NCBI GenBank assembly: GCA_021292165.1 | Contig: CM037879.1 | Location: 288,026,272-288,090,271 of the forward strand | Length of the DNA: 64,000 nt | Reading direction: 5' to 3' | DNA from: Shinisaurus crocodilurus | Lineage: Eukaryota > Chordata > Lepidosauria > Squamata > Shinisauridae | Notes under the pieces: model-generated | What the model was told of the DNA's origin: nothing | Seen by the model: the letters and a program-made list of their open reading frames with translations, nothing else | Database searches by the model: none | Program-made: the position numbers and the translations under genes | In this document: positions 11,233 to 22,251 of the stretch, piece by piece | Position numbering within the stretch: the first letter of the stretch is position 1 | Layout of the letters: each line of letters begins with the position of its first letter

Positions 11233-12004
11233 CCAAGTAGTCAGGCAGTCTCAGTCAAGGGCAGATACATGCAAGAAGCACAGAAAAACAAGTACATAAT
11301 AAGTTGGGATGAGCCACTTTTCTATAAATAATGCAGTTCTTCATTTCAATGGGAACTGTCCAGCGCAAGTTTGAAGTGAACTGTGCCTATAACGTGACTA
11401 CAAACTTAACTCAGCTCAGCAGATCTCCAACAAAAGAAAAACAGGCAGGGGTGGAAGGGAAGAAAAACAGCAACAACACTGATACAATCACTTAGAACAG
11501 CAATGGCAGAACTAGCACATTTGGGTTTAATGCAGGCAGTGATTCCCATTCATGAAAGAAATGCCCACATCTTTCAGACAATTAAGGATTGAACTCGTTC
11601 CTCTCTCAAAGAGTGACAGCCGCTTCCCCACTGCACATAGTACATTTCAACACTACACACAGTACATTTCAACCGTGGTGACAATGGAGTGTGAGACATC
11701 CATGATCCTCACATAAGAAACAAGAGGGGGACAGGATTGGCAGAAGTGTCTCTTCATTAGCTCCAGAGAGAAGCAAGAGTGAAAGGAACAAGGGGCTGTC
11801 CACAGTAGCCTGCTCATGAATAAATGTTGCTCTTAATTTTCTGTCTCCACTAATCTTAATCTCCATTTTCCCTGGTAATTCTCACCTTTGCCTTCTTTCC
11901 TCTTTTTTCACGCATCACCCAGGACTCAGAAGGATATTTAAGCAACTTTTCAGGAAGCGTTTCCTGCTCTAGCCAATGACATTTCATCCCTTCTAGCTTC
12001 ACTC
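11233..12004. other. No feature recognised
   Basis: Single-copy-looking sequence; no element or exon seen. Confidence 0.45.
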
Positions 12005-12258
12005 TGTTGAAGGCATGGGATTTTATGTGGATAAAGCGATCAATGGTTACTACTCACAATGGCTATACATTATCTTCAGTTTCAGGGGCACTATGCCCAT
12101 GCATGCCAGTTGCTGAGAACACAGGCGGGAACGTGCTGTTGCACTCATGTCCAGCCTGTGGGCTTCCCATGTGCATCCAGTTGGCCACTGTGCAAACAGA
12201 ATGCTGGACTAGATAGGCCTTTGGCCTGATCTACCAGGGCTCTTCTTATATTCTTATG
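12005..12258 (+). mobile_element. CR1 LINE 3' end fragment (second subfamily)
   Basis: Contains ATCAATGGTTACTACTCACA, the motif TGCTGGACTAGATAGGCC, and the end GGGCTCTTCTTATATTCTTA. This is the 3' untranslated end of CR1 copies with the alternative tail also seen at 18775, 39290 and 42705. Confidence 0.75.
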
Positions 12259-12448
12259 GATTGGGGAAACAGGCTAGGCAAACCTGCATACTGCTGCCCC
12301 CAAGCCTTTTTTTAAAATTAAAAAGGGGGGGGGAGACCTGCCAGATGCAAACAGCACCAAAATCCACATGCACAACAACCAGCACATCTCAAGAAGCAAG
12401 AGCTATCTTGATTATGTTTTTAGAAAAGTGGTACAAACAGTATAGTCA

Positions 12449-12935
12449 TCTATATATATAAAAGAAGTCCTTCCTGACTGACTCATCAATGCCAAGCTCA
12501 AACCGTTTAATCTAGGAACGTGAAATTTTGAAGGGGCATTGCTTTTATGACGTAGACACCCACTAAGGAAGGATTTTTGGAAATTCCATCCCTAACTGTG
12601 GTGAAAGGGGGGGGGGAATTGCCCCACTCTCATATCTCCTATGGCCAAAACAACAGGGGAGCAGTTATGCAAATCAGCCTCACCTCATAATTGCTGCAGG
12701 AGCCAATAGGAGCAGTTATGCAAATAGCCGATACAACACTTAGAATGTTCATATGAATTCCTGCAGGGGCCAATAGGAGTAGGTCTGCAAATCTCCCCTA
12801 GGCCATTTAGAATGTTCTCTAAGGGGGTGGAAAGGGAGGGAAACTTTTTAAATGACTGGCTGACTGAATGACTGTTGTTTGTGGGGCGTCCCAAATCCTA
12901 AAATCCACGCAAGCGAAGCCATGGGCAACAGCTAG
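12449..12935 (+). mobile_element. Non-autonomous Helitron
   Basis: The 5' end is TCTATATATATAAAAGAAGT preceded by A. The 3' end is GCAAGCGAAGCCATGGGCAA followed by CAGCTAG, with a short GC-rich hairpin-like region before the terminal CTAG. There are no inverted repeats and no target duplication, as expected for rolling-circle elements. The base after CTAG is C instead of the usual T. The interior holds repeated blocks containing GGAGCAGTTATGCAAAT and CTGCAGG(A/G)GCCAATAGGAG. No Rep/helicase coding. Confidence 0.75.
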
Positions 12936-14057
12936 CAAGTAAATAAAATAAAATATGGTGATTGATTTAGAGGCTTGGAAAGAATTTTTAACCAGATTAA
13001 GACTGTTTTTTCTTCAAATTCCCTGCTTATTTAACACAGCATCCAACATCCAAGTCTGACTTGACAAATGTAAGTGAAGCGACATGGCGGTTTGAGAAGT
13101 ATTTTCAACAATTTTGTGTCCATTCCTCTCAGGGACAAACTAGACATGATGGCAGCCAAGATGTTGCTTTATTCACAAATCTGTCTCATTCACATTCTAT
13201 TGCCGAAACTAGTTTTCTCTTTAGCCCAGCTATGATACCATAACTGAGCCAGACTAGGAGAAAGGTGCCAGGGACAATGGATCACAGAAGAGGTTTTATT
13301 TTCAAAGGTTTTATTTTGCTCCCTTGTGCCTCTCTTCTCCTGTTAAAACTCAGATAACACACACACATGGTTTGAATCATGAACAAGGCATGATTAAGAC
13401 AACAGCGGCTGCTACTGTCATATCTAACAGGATTCTCATATTCTTTTGTGAAGTTGTGGGTTCCTGGCAGATACGGAAATCTTCTTTTGCAGCAGTAGCA
13501 GCTGATTCATCTCTAGCAAAAATAACAGATATCAACAAGGTCTCTCACTTGTACCCAACCTTCGCAGGTTTGTATTTGTTAACACTCTTAACATGAAAGG
13601 GCAAAAGTACATGTTTAAGGAGGAAAGTGTAGGGATTCCCAACCCCATGCTTTCTGCACAAGGCAGATGCATGAGCACTTGCAGGGGAGAAATGGTGGGC
13701 GGAACCTCCACCCACCAATTTTCTTCTGCAAATGTCCCTCCTTCCAGTTGTTTTTAGTCTCCACCACCCCCCGCCCACCCCAACTGGGCTCTGAAGCAAG
13801 AAATAAGCCTGGAGCAAAACTGCCAGGGGACATTTCGGGGGGGGGGGAGATTGTCAGTCACAGGAAGCCTGAATCACCCTCCCTGATTGCCCGCTAGAAA
13901 TGCCACCTCCCCCGCTTCCCCCTGTCCTTAGATTAATTCCCAAATACGTGAGTTTAGGAAAAACAATGCACAATTCCATCCTTGGTTCTCCTTTGTTTGG
14001 ATATTTTAATTTTGGGGCTTGAATCTTTCCATAGGAACACGATCCCTGTGACCACCT
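12936..14057. other. No feature recognised
   Basis: Contains GC-richer stretch 13660-13920 with a poly(G) run and overlapping chance frames. No transposon terminus or exon seen. Confidence 0.45.
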
Positions 14058-14250
14058 GGCATCAGGAAGCTGCCTTACACCGAGTCATTGGTCCATCTAG
14101 CCCGGTATTATTGTCAGCACTGACCTGCAGCAATGGCTCTCCAGGGTTTTCAGGCAGGATTCTTTCCTAGCCCTTCCTGGAGAAGCTGGGGATTGAACCA
14201 GGGACCTTCTGCATGCAAAGCAGGGACTCTGCCGCTAAGCGACAGCCCTT
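14058..14250 (-). mobile_element. Second tRNA-derived SINE family, minus
   Basis: On minus: GTCGCTTAGCGGCAGAGTCC (A-box region), GGTTCAATCCCCAGCTTCTC (B box), GAATCCTGCCTGAAAACCC, then CTAGATGGACCAATGACTC and AAGGCAGCTTCCTG. Members of this family also occur at 21905, 26838, 37825, 53190 and 53420. Confidence 0.78.
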
Positions 14251-14259
14251 CCGCCATGG

Positions 14260-14392
14260 CAGGGGTGGGCAACGTGTCGCCTTCCAGACGTTTTGGCCTA
14301 TAACTCCCATCACCTCTCAGCACTGGACACGCTGGCTAGGGCTGATGGGAGCTGTAGGTCAAAACATCTGGAGGGCCACAACTTGGGCAAAA
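14260..14392. mobile_element. hAT-type hairpin element (family B variant), right end lost
   Basis: CAGGGGTGGGCAACGTGTCG, arms GGCCTATAACTCCCATCACC and GGGAGCTGTAGGTCAAAACA. The right terminal repeat is absent. Confidence 0.68.
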
Positions 14393-14435
14393 TCCCATCC
14401 CTCCCTGTACCCTTCCCTTTCCTTCCTGCGCATAC

Positions 14436-14826
14436 CGAACATAAGAAGAGCCCTGATGCTGGATCAGACCAAGGGTCCATCTAGTCCAGCGATTTGATCC
14501 CGCAGTGGTCAACCAGTTGCCCACGGGAAACCCACAGCAGGACATGAGTGCAACAGTACCCTCCTGCCCATGTTCCCCAGCAACTGGTGCACATAGACAT
14601 CCTGCCTCTGATACTGGAGGTAGCATATAGCCATCAGCACTAGCAGCCATTGATAGCCTTCTCCTCCATGAGTTTGTCCAATCCCCCTTTAAAACCACTG
14701 AAATTGGTAGCCATCACTACATCTTGTGGTATCGATTTCCATAGTTTAACTATGGTCTGTGAGCAAAATTCCCCTAGTGCCAACTCTCCCCTATACATAT
14801 TGCTCCAGCAGGGGAAGGATGTGATT
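14436..14826 (-). mobile_element. CR1 LINE fragment, minus strand
   Basis: On minus it reads LALGEFCSQTIVKLWKSIPQ then DVVMATNFSGFKGGLDK, the end of the CR1 RT protein. The 3' untranslated region follows leftward to CTGATGCTGGATCAGACC near 14450. Confidence 0.82.
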
Positions 14827-15039
14827 ATTTCCAATTATTTTTAAAAGACTGTTACTATCTTGATACAAATAGATATTTTGAGCTGTATTAATTTCTATCT
14901 ATCTAAACCTAAACGTTGTGTGTCTTCATCTAATCTGTGTATGCTTTCGTAATTCCGTCTTTTATGGTAAAAAAAATTTTAAAAGACTGAAACCACCACA
15001 ACAAAATCAAGGAGCACAAGGGGTAGTTAACTTACCTTA

Positions 15040-15245
15040 TCTGTTGTCAATACTAGTTAGCATTTATATGATGCTTTGCGGGTGTTCAAGGCACTGTATA
15101 TACATGTCAGTGATTGTCACAACCACTCTAAGGTAGCATTCCTATCCCCTATTGCACCTAATCAATTAATGACCAAGGTGAGATTTGAACAGGGGACTAC
15201 CAGGCTCACAGCTCACACTCCTAACCAATACACTATGCCAGTTCT
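15040..15245 (-). mobile_element. MIR/CORE-like old SINE, minus
   Basis: On minus: GGCATAGTGTATTGGTTAGG, GTTCAAATCTCACCTTGGTC and CTTAGAGTGGTTGTGACAAT, then CAAAGCATCATATAAATGC. tRNA-like head with a LINE2-like tail; decayed. Confidence 0.5.
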
Positions 15246-15314
15246 CACAGAAAGGAATCAGCAACAATAAATTACAGGGAGGCAGATTTGGAAACTTACC
15301 TAAGAATAGCAAAG

Positions 15315-15456
15315 TAAAGGCGCAACCCTATGCAACTTTAGTCAGAAAAAAAAGGCCTACATCTCCCAGCATGCCCCAGCCAGCATAGCTGGCTGGGGCA
15401 TGCTGGGAGATGTAGGCCTTTTTTTCTGACTAAACTTGTATAGGATTGCACCCTAA
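15315..15456. mobile_element. Inverted-repeat DNA element (family E) with TAA flanks
   Basis: Element 15318-15453, AGGCGCAACCCTATGCAACT to AGGATTGCACCC, with arms meeting at CCAGCATAGCTGGCTGGG. TAA flanks both sides, as in PIF/Harbinger-like elements. Confidence 0.75.
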
Positions 15457-15705
15457 ATTGCTTAGTCTGGTTTTATAATCTCCTTCAGGAAGCAAGATTG
15501 AACAGGCATCTCACAAGGGATGATGTAACTATAGGACACCCTGTCTTAGGACAACAGAATCAGATCAGACAATCTCTGACTCTGAGTATTCTAAATTTCT
15601 ACTCCCCGCACCCCCAGAGCTGATTTTTATATGAATTATTAGAACGACAAGCAGAAGTTTCAAGATGGGCAATTATCAGGCTTTGTCTCCATGCAATCAT
15701 ACATA

Positions 15706-15874
15706 CAGTATTTTTCCATGTATAAGACTATACTTTTTCCTAAAATCGTTAGACTAAAAATTGAGGGTCGTCTTATACACGGAAGTAAGCCGAGGAGAGA
15801 ACCGCATGGTTGCAAAACTGCCCAGTGGGGGGCGTCTTATACATGGGGGTGTCTTATACACGGAAAAATACAGG
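15706..15874. mobile_element. TA-flanked inverted-repeat DNA element (family F)
   Basis: CAGTATTTTTCCATGTATAA to CTTATACACGGAAAAATACA, flanked by TA on each side (15704-15705, 15875-15876). The interior has GTCGTCTTATACACGGAAG. A TA duplication is typical of Tc1/mariner-like elements. The sister copy is 19009-19175. Confidence 0.78.
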
Positions 15875-15876
15875 TA

Positions 15877-18339
15877 GTTATTTTACAGTGCAAAATAGAA
15901 ATGGGCCATTCTTTCAACCTAAGCTAAGGGGACCATCTTTCAAAGCCAAAGCACAGCTATTCCTGAGGATGTTTTGATGCTCAACACAAATTGTGACACC
16001 ATAGAGAGCCAGCCTAAAACTTTAATGGCCACATTTAACTATAATGTATGATGTGCCTACCCTAAAACAATCTTTTATTGCAAGAAATGCAAGAGTAATG
16101 CTTATTATTCAATGTGGAAAACAGCTTGGAGTTTTTATTTTATTTTATTAAGTAACACTTCAGCATTGCCATTGATCATAGGAATAGTAATGAATGATGA
16201 GAATAATGTATTCTTAATAATGAAGTGGAATGTCATCAAGTGCAGAGGCTCTGTTAACTTGTAGCCACAGTTGGGAAACTTATCTGAGCAATTATTAAAT
16301 GCATGTAAGGATTTGTCTGTGTCATCATATATAAAAGTGCTTGGCCCTCACTGAGAGGAGTTCTTCCATACCAGCTAAAAAGTTGAAATTCAGCAGACAG
16401 TTCAGGATAGCCTCTTGATTAGAAAAGCCTGGAAAACAAGCATGTCCACGCAGAATGGCTGAAATGGACATGGATGTCCCTCACAGGAGTGACTAGTATG
16501 CCAAGCAAAGCACAGGACAAAATGTGTGTGAAAGTTTCCCCTTCGTAGGGATGTGCAAATCAGCAAAACTTGAGCTCGCCGAAGTTCTCTGAATTCCATC
16601 TCAAAGCTCGTTCCATCTAGAGTCCATATCAGATTGCAAGCTTTGTTGTTGCTGTTTCCACCTGAAAATCCACGCGTATTTTCCTTATTCTCCAAGTGTA
16701 CACATCAATTGTGCACATCTTTGAACTGTACACATTCTTCTCCCATGGATTAAAGCGTATTTGTGTGCATTTTTCAAAAAGTGCGCATTTTTTCATGTGC
16801 ATTTTTCAAATCAACGCATGCTGTTGAACGCATTCTTTTTTGGTCTGTGAATTACACTGTAAGCTTGGAAATGTACAGACTTCAACCGCAGATTGCATCT
16901 GAGTCCATGTTTGCTCTGGATGGTACAAACTAGGTAAATCCTGATTTTAAAAAACCCAACTGAAACAACTTTCTCATACGCCCCTACATATATGTGAACA
17001 GACTGCAGGGGAGTAAGGGATCTGCAGTAGCAACCAATAATGAACCTATGCTTGGAAAATACAAGCTGTATTTCAAGCGTGTGCATTTGTACGTGTGTGT
17101 GTGTGTGTGCATGTGGGGAGAGAAATAACTGAAAGTGAGTAAATATCATCAATATTTAAAAGAAATATAGCACACAACTAGGACTTTGGAAACTGGAACA
17201 TGTAGTTTAGAATGCTACGTAATATAGTGCCATAGAGTTGGACCCAAAGTGCCCTTTCCCAAGCAGAAAGTGACTCCTGCTGTTTTACATCTCGGCATGG
17301 GAGCACTGCGTAAAAAAGTGAAATAAATCCAAATATGTTCTTCTGCTTGCATAAGCACAAGAACTGCTATAGAACCTACCTACTATAGCACTGTGCAAAC
17401 TCTCCCACTAGAGTTTGCGCAATCATTTCTACGGTAACACAAGTGCCTATTTTCCTTCCACTCATGGTTCTTTGGATCCAACCCATAGTTTGAAGATTAT
17501 AGCTCAAGTTCTCCCTTCAATCAATCAAGCTGGTATCTGAGATGCTGTAATTGTAAGTGAGAAATGTCTTAGTCTCTGTATGTCTGGCACAGAATTCTCT
17601 CATCAAAATACTTCCTCCAAATGCAGTGCAATCTACAGAGAGGAAGGTTGCAGCACTGACGACAGAATGTTATGTTTTAGGTCAAACTGACAGCTCAATT
17701 GTGTGGCACTGGCAACAATATTAAACTCTGACCCATAATATAGGAGGTATTGTGTTATCGGTGTGGTGTTGTGGAGTTGTGATGAACTCTCTGTTTTTAA
17801 TCTTTCCAGTGCAGAGCCTGGAGGTTCAAACAAGGAGTTGAAAAATGGCCACTGAGGACAGTCACAGTGTCAGAGTCAAGGCTCATCTGAGTCCACAGTA
17901 GTATTTGGCCTTGGGATATTGCTTGCATGCCAAAGCACCCTGTCCTTCAGATTCTAGAAAATGGGAGATAATGCCATCCATGTGACAAGAAGGATCACCT
18001 GACCTCTAATCCAATGCCTGCGAACATGCCCCCACAAAGCACTGAAGTCGGCGAGTTTATCAGAATTCTGAGAATCAAAGCTTTCAAGTCCAAAAAGAAA
18101 ATTGCAAAGCCTCGTGGTTGTGGAGATAAGCCTGAAAGAAGCATCAGTGCTTCTCGAAATCTCCAGAATGCTTGCAGCCAATGTGACCAACAAGGGATGA
18201 CAAGCTGTAGCCTCAACTTGTGGTAGAAGACCAAAAGCATAGCCTACTAAGCCCAAGTATGTGTGAAATAAACCTATGTTCCCCCCCCCCCCCGCTCATC
18301 TCTGCCTCCATTTCGGTCCCCTTCTTCTGCTGCCCCCTA
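15877..18339. other. Mostly unique intronic sequence
   Basis: Contains a possible repeat at 16560-16815 and a (GT)n run near 17092-17109. A 100-codon minus frame at 17954-18256 has no recognisable domain. Confidence 0.45.
16560..16815. repeat. Region with repeated GTGCATTTTTCAAA motifs
   Basis: GTGTGCATTTTTCAAAAAG, GTGCGCATTTTTTCATG and GTGCATTTTTCAAATCAAC follow each other, preceded by GTACACATCAATTGTGCACA. Possibly an internally repetitive DNA element; borders unclear. Confidence 0.4.
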
Positions 18340-18435
18340 TTTAATTATAGATTGTAAGCCCCTCAGGGCAGCGACCTGTCCTCATAGTTTATAAAATGCC
18401 ATAAACAGTGATGGTGCAGTAATAATAATTCTTCC
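18340..18435 (+). mobile_element. L3/CR1-type 3' tail
   Basis: ATAGATTGTAAGCCCCTCAG then GGCAGCGACCTGTCCTC and ATAAACAGTGATGGTGCAGT with AATAATAAT: the 3' terminus of an old amniote LINE. Confidence 0.5.
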
Positions 18436-18774
18436 TTAGAAGGCTTGATGGATAACTTCATTCATTCAGTTAATCAGTCACCAAATAACAGCAGTTCTCC
18501 GGGTGATGTACAGAATAAACAATTAAAAAATCACGGTAACAATAAAACAAGAATTAAGAAGTAGCAAATAAAACAGCTATAAAATCAAAACAAAGAACTT
18601 TAAAACAGATCAAGAGATTAAAACATTGCATCAATAAAAATATGTACAGAGAGCCAAAATAATTTTAAAAAATTGCAGAGCTAAGCAATCATATTATAGC
18701 ATAACGTAAAAGCTTCTTTTAGGTGCTGGGGAACATTCCACAACTGAGGGGGCCACTGCTAAAAAGGTTGATTC

Positions 18775-19178
18775 ATGGAGGATAGCCTGTCAATGGCTAC
18801 TAGTCATGATGGCTATATATTACCTCTCGTATCAGAGGCAGGGTCCCTCTGTATGACAGCTGCTGGGGAACACCTGCAGGAAGGAGGCTATTGCATTCAT
18901 GCCCTACCAGGCTTCACACTTCACACAGGCATCTGGTTAGCCACTGCAGGAACAGAATGCTGGACTAGGAAGTTCTTTGGCCTGATCCAGAATGGCTCTT
19001 CTTACGTACCGTATTTTTCCGTGTATAAGACGCCCCCATGTATAAGACGATCCCCACTGGGCAGTTTCGCAACCGTGTGGTTCTCTCCTCGGCTTACTTC
19101 CGTGTATAAGACGACCTCAATTTTTAGTCTAACAATTTTAGGAAAAAGTATAGTCTTATACATGGAAAAATACTGTAC
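18775..19178 (+). mobile_element. CR1 3' end fragment carrying a TA-flanked DNA element
   Basis: CR1 3' untranslated sequence (GTCAATGGCTACTAGTCATG ... AATGCTGGACTAGG ... ATGGCTCTTCTTACG), interrupted by the element at 19009-19175 and resuming with CTTATGATG. It is itself inserted in a minus-strand L2. Confidence 0.75.
19009..19175. mobile_element. TA-flanked inverted-repeat DNA element (family F) inside a CR1 end
   Basis: CCGTATTTTTCCGTGTATAA to CTTATACATGGAAAAATACT, TA on each side (19007-19008, 19176-19177). It is nearly the reverse complement of 15706-15874, so it is inserted in the opposite orientation. Confidence 0.82.
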
Positions 19179-19493
19179 TTATGATGATCTTCCCAAGCCA
19201 TGAAGGGCTTTAAAGATCAAAACCAGCACTTTGAATTGGGCCTAGAAAAGGACTGGAAATCACTGAAACTGATAAAGTATTGGTATGTGAAGCTGATAAA
19301 GTACTGGAGTAGTATGTCCATAATGCCTGATCTTGCAGCCATATTCTGTACCAACTGGAGTTTCTGGACTGTTTTCAAAAGCAGCCCCACCTACAATACA
19401 TTTCAGTAATCTAACTGGGAGGTTGCCAGGGGATGGATCACAGAAGCAAGGCTCTTTCTATCCAGGGAGGGCCGTAGCTGGTGTACCCTAAGC

Positions 19494-19600
19494 TTATTAT
19501 TAATAATAATAATCTTATTATTAATCTTTGTAAGCCACTCTGAGAGCCTTTTCTGGCTGAAGAGCGGGGTATAAATGCAATAAATAAATAAATATCACAT
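19494..19600 (+). repeat. LINE 3' tail with AT-rich simple repeats
   Basis: (ATT)n-type sequence followed by TTTGTAAGCCACTCTGAGAG, GGGGTATAAATGCAATAAAT and (AATA)n. This is the usual 3' terminus of an L2/L3-like LINE. Confidence 0.6.
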
Positions 19601-19630
19601 CATGTGTGTCTCTACTGATAAAGATGAATA

Positions 19631-19762
19631 GATTTCATAGATCATGGAGTTGGAAGGAGCCTACAAGGCTATCGAGTCCAACCCCTCTGCTCAATGCAGG
19701 AAACTAGAGGAGGGGTCTCCCATCCAAGTAATAATCAGGCCTGACCCTGCTTAGCTTTCCAA
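19631..19762 (-). mobile_element. 5S rRNA-headed, CR1-tailed SINE, 5'-truncated
   Basis: On minus the 5S-like GGAAAGCTAAGCAGGGTCAG and ATGGGAGACC box are followed by the CR1 tail ending ATGATCTATGAAATC. The part of the head upstream of GGAAAGC is missing. It sits within the minus-strand L2 composite at 18470-20840. Confidence 0.82.
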
Positions 19763-19797
19763 ATGAGCACCCCCAAGCAACAGAACTGATCCTTCAG

Positions 19798-20170
19798 GGG
19801 GAGTGCAGACCCTTCCAGAACAGGTGGAGCACCACCTGGGTAGATGAATCACCCACTAAGAGCACCACTATCTTGTTTGGATTAAGCTTGTTTATTGGCC
19901 TTCATCTAGGCCAGGGCTCTCCAACCTTGGGTCCTCAGCTGTTGCTGGACTACAGCTTCCAGAATCCCTTGCCATTAGCCATGCTGGCTGGGTATGCTAG
20001 GAGCTGTAGGCCAGCAACATCTGGGGAACCCAGGTTGGAGAGCCCTGCTTTAGGGGGAGTGCAGCCCATGCCAGCACAGGTTGAGCACCGCTCACCTGGG
20101 TAGATGGAATCACCCACTAAGAGCACCTCCGTCTTGTTTGGATTGAGCTTATATATTGGCCTTCATCTAG
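19798..20170. repeat. 112-bp direct duplication flanking a hairpin element
   Basis: 19798-19909 and 20053-20170 are two versions of the same L2-derived block. Both run from GGGGGAGTGCAG through ATCACCCACTAAGAGCACC and CTTGTTTGGATT to GGCCTTCATCTAG. The hairpin element at 19912-20047 lies exactly between them. Confidence 0.75.
19912..20047. mobile_element. hAT-type hairpin element (family A)
   Basis: Termini CAGGGCTCTCCAACCTTGGG and GGTTGGAGAGCCCTG. The palindromic arms meet around CATGCTGGCTGGGTATGC. It separates the two copies of a 112-bp direct duplication. Confidence 0.8.
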
Positions 20171-20982
20171 TCTATTACTGCAGCCAGGCAATGACTTAGC
20201 ACTTCCAGTGACTTACCTGGAAATGACAAAAAAGAGAACTAGAGTTGCATGTCATCAGCATGCCAGTGACATGCAACTCTTAACTCCCCAGATGATCTCA
20301 CTAAGCCATTTTATGTCAATATTAAAAAACAGAACTCATGGAACCGTGAAGCATAAGTGGCAGCAGAAATCTCCCCTCCCCCCCACATCACCCTCTAGAA
20401 ATGGCTGTTCAGGTATGAGTGGAACCACCAGAGGGCAGTGCTGCCCACACCCAGTTCAGACTGCCTTTCCAGAAGGATACCATGGTTGATGGTACCAAAA
20501 GCCAGCAAGAGATCTAGGAGAATCAACAAGATCGAACTTCCCTTGGCTCTCTTCCGGCAAGGGTCATCCCACAGGGTGACAAAGGCAGTGCCAAAACCAA
20601 GCTGAACCCCCCGAAATGGATCTGGAAAATCAGTGCCCTCCAAGGGTGCCTGCAGTTGATTGGAAGGGGATTTGAGTCGCAGGCCTGTAGCTGTTCAAAT
20701 CTTCTGGGTCCAGAGAAAGTTTTATCAAGACTAGCCACACTAACACTTCCTTTACATCTCATATTCAGGATCTATCACAATCGGGGGGGATGGGACGACC
20801 ACATTCCCCAGGAGGTTGAACATGGGGGATCTTGGCCTTCTCTTGCACGATGCAGGTTTGTTCACTTGTTTAAGCAACTCACCTCTAAAAGGAAGTGCTT
20901 TGTATGCTGTAGTTCTGTGCTGGTGCCCCCCGTTGTAACTGGGATGATACACCAAATGAAGTGGAGAGCGAATGCGTAGGTG

Positions 20983-21106
20983 GGCTAGCCCAGTGTTCTC
21001 CACCCTTGGGTCCCCAGATGTTTTTGGCCTACGCTGGCTGGGGCATGCTGGGAGTTGTAGGCCAAAAACATCTGGGGACCCAAGGTTGGAGAACACTGGG
21101 CTAGAC
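20983..21106. mobile_element. hAT-type hairpin element (family A) with 8-bp duplication
   Basis: Element 20991-21098, termini CAGTGTTCTCCACCCTTGGG and GGTTGGAGAACACTG. Flanks GGCTAGCC and GGCTAGAC match at 7 of 8. Confidence 0.85.
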
Positions 21107-21904
21107 AACCTTCAGCTCCCTTCCCGATCTCTAAGTTTTCACATTTATAATGTTTGAAAGCTTTATAAATTCCTGTGTTGGAAGTCCAGACGTTCAGATC
21201 CAGCAAAACAAATGAGCTGACAAGGTGTCCAAGAAACTAATGCAAATTAAATGCATGAATGTGACAATGAATATGACAAGAGGCTACACTACTTAGTGGC
21301 TGCCCTCCAGCTGGCAATACATTTGCAAAGTAGCCCCAGGTCGCTTGCCCCGAGTTCTACAATAATGAGTTCTGGGCACAGCAAGGAAGGAAGGAACTGG
21401 ACTGTAAGTTCAACCCCAAAATTATTTCAATAACTCTTGTGCAGTTCCTGGAGGTAAGCAGTCACTTCAGCCCCTCAAAGGGACTATATCTGTGGACCCC
21501 GTTACCATATAACAGTATTGCCCAGTTAAAAGAATCCAGCTTCCCATTTCATGATGTTGCCTGATACTGCCATTGAAATCCAAAAGAATGCAGTAGAAAC
21601 AGGCACAAAAATTATGTACTTGCCATGCCAGCTGCAGACTCCTCAAAGATGCCTCTTAAGGAGAAAAGTCTTTTCTCAACTACACAATTCCCTTCTGCCC
21701 CAGCTACAATTATGTGTGCTCAGCAAGTGAAGGTGGGGAGTGATGTGTTTGCAAAACCAAGTACATACGTGAACTATCCAAATAAACTGCTGGGAATAAA
21801 AAGGTTTAAACTGAATTTCTTCATTACAATATATACACATGGTTTATTACCAGAAGTACGGTATTTCCAGATTCCAAAACGCGAGCAAGAACTTGCAGAT
21901 ACCA

Positions 21905-22085
21905 AGGAGGAACAAATAGCTCAGGGGTAGAGCACCAGAAGGTTCAATCCCTGGCATCTCCAGGTAGGGCTAGGAAGGAATTCTGCCTGAAACCGTGGGG
22001 AGCTGCTGCCAGTCGGTGCTAACAATACTGGGCTAGATGGACAAATTGTCTGACTCCCTATAAGGTAGCTTCCTAGGCTCCTAGA
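21905..22085 (+). mobile_element. Second tRNA-derived SINE family
   Basis: AATAGCTCAGGGGTAGAGCA, GGTTCAATCCCTGGCATCTC, CTGCTGCCAGTCGGTGC and GGGCTAGATGGACAAATTG, ending GGTAGCTTCCTAGG. A short deletion lies between the A and B boxes. Confidence 0.78.
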
Positions 22086-22251
22086 TATCCATGCAGTCTA
22101 AAGTCATTAGAGAGGCTTGCATAGAAACAACAGCATTGGCTGTTTGTTTGTCTATCTTTCATTCCTTTCCATGAAAGTCATTGCTGGGGGGGGGGGGGGA
22201 ACTCACCCCAAACTTCTAGGAGCCCTAATACTTCTTGTATTAGGTATTTGG

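Larger units (their letters stand above)
18440..20840 (-). mobile_element. Old L2 LINE on minus, interrupted by several younger elements
   Basis: On minus the right part (20640 down to 20395) encodes an RT palm-type segment, LLLAFGTINHGILLERQSEL followed by GVGSTALWWFHSYL. 19490-19230 gives VHQLRPSLDRKSLASVIHPL and VGLLLKTVQKLQLVQNMAA, and 19225-19185 gives FKVLVLIFKALHGLG. The 3' untranslated part reaches about 18470. Insertions: CR1 end with DNA element (18775-19178), a LINE tail (19494-19600), a 5S-SINE (19631-19762) and a hairpin element (19912-20047). The frame is decayed. Confidence 0.7.

Noticed and set aside
17954..18256. 100-codon minus-strand frame without repeat signature
   Set aside because: No recognisable domain and no splice sites that fit the host gene. 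Recorded only as part of an unassigned stretch.
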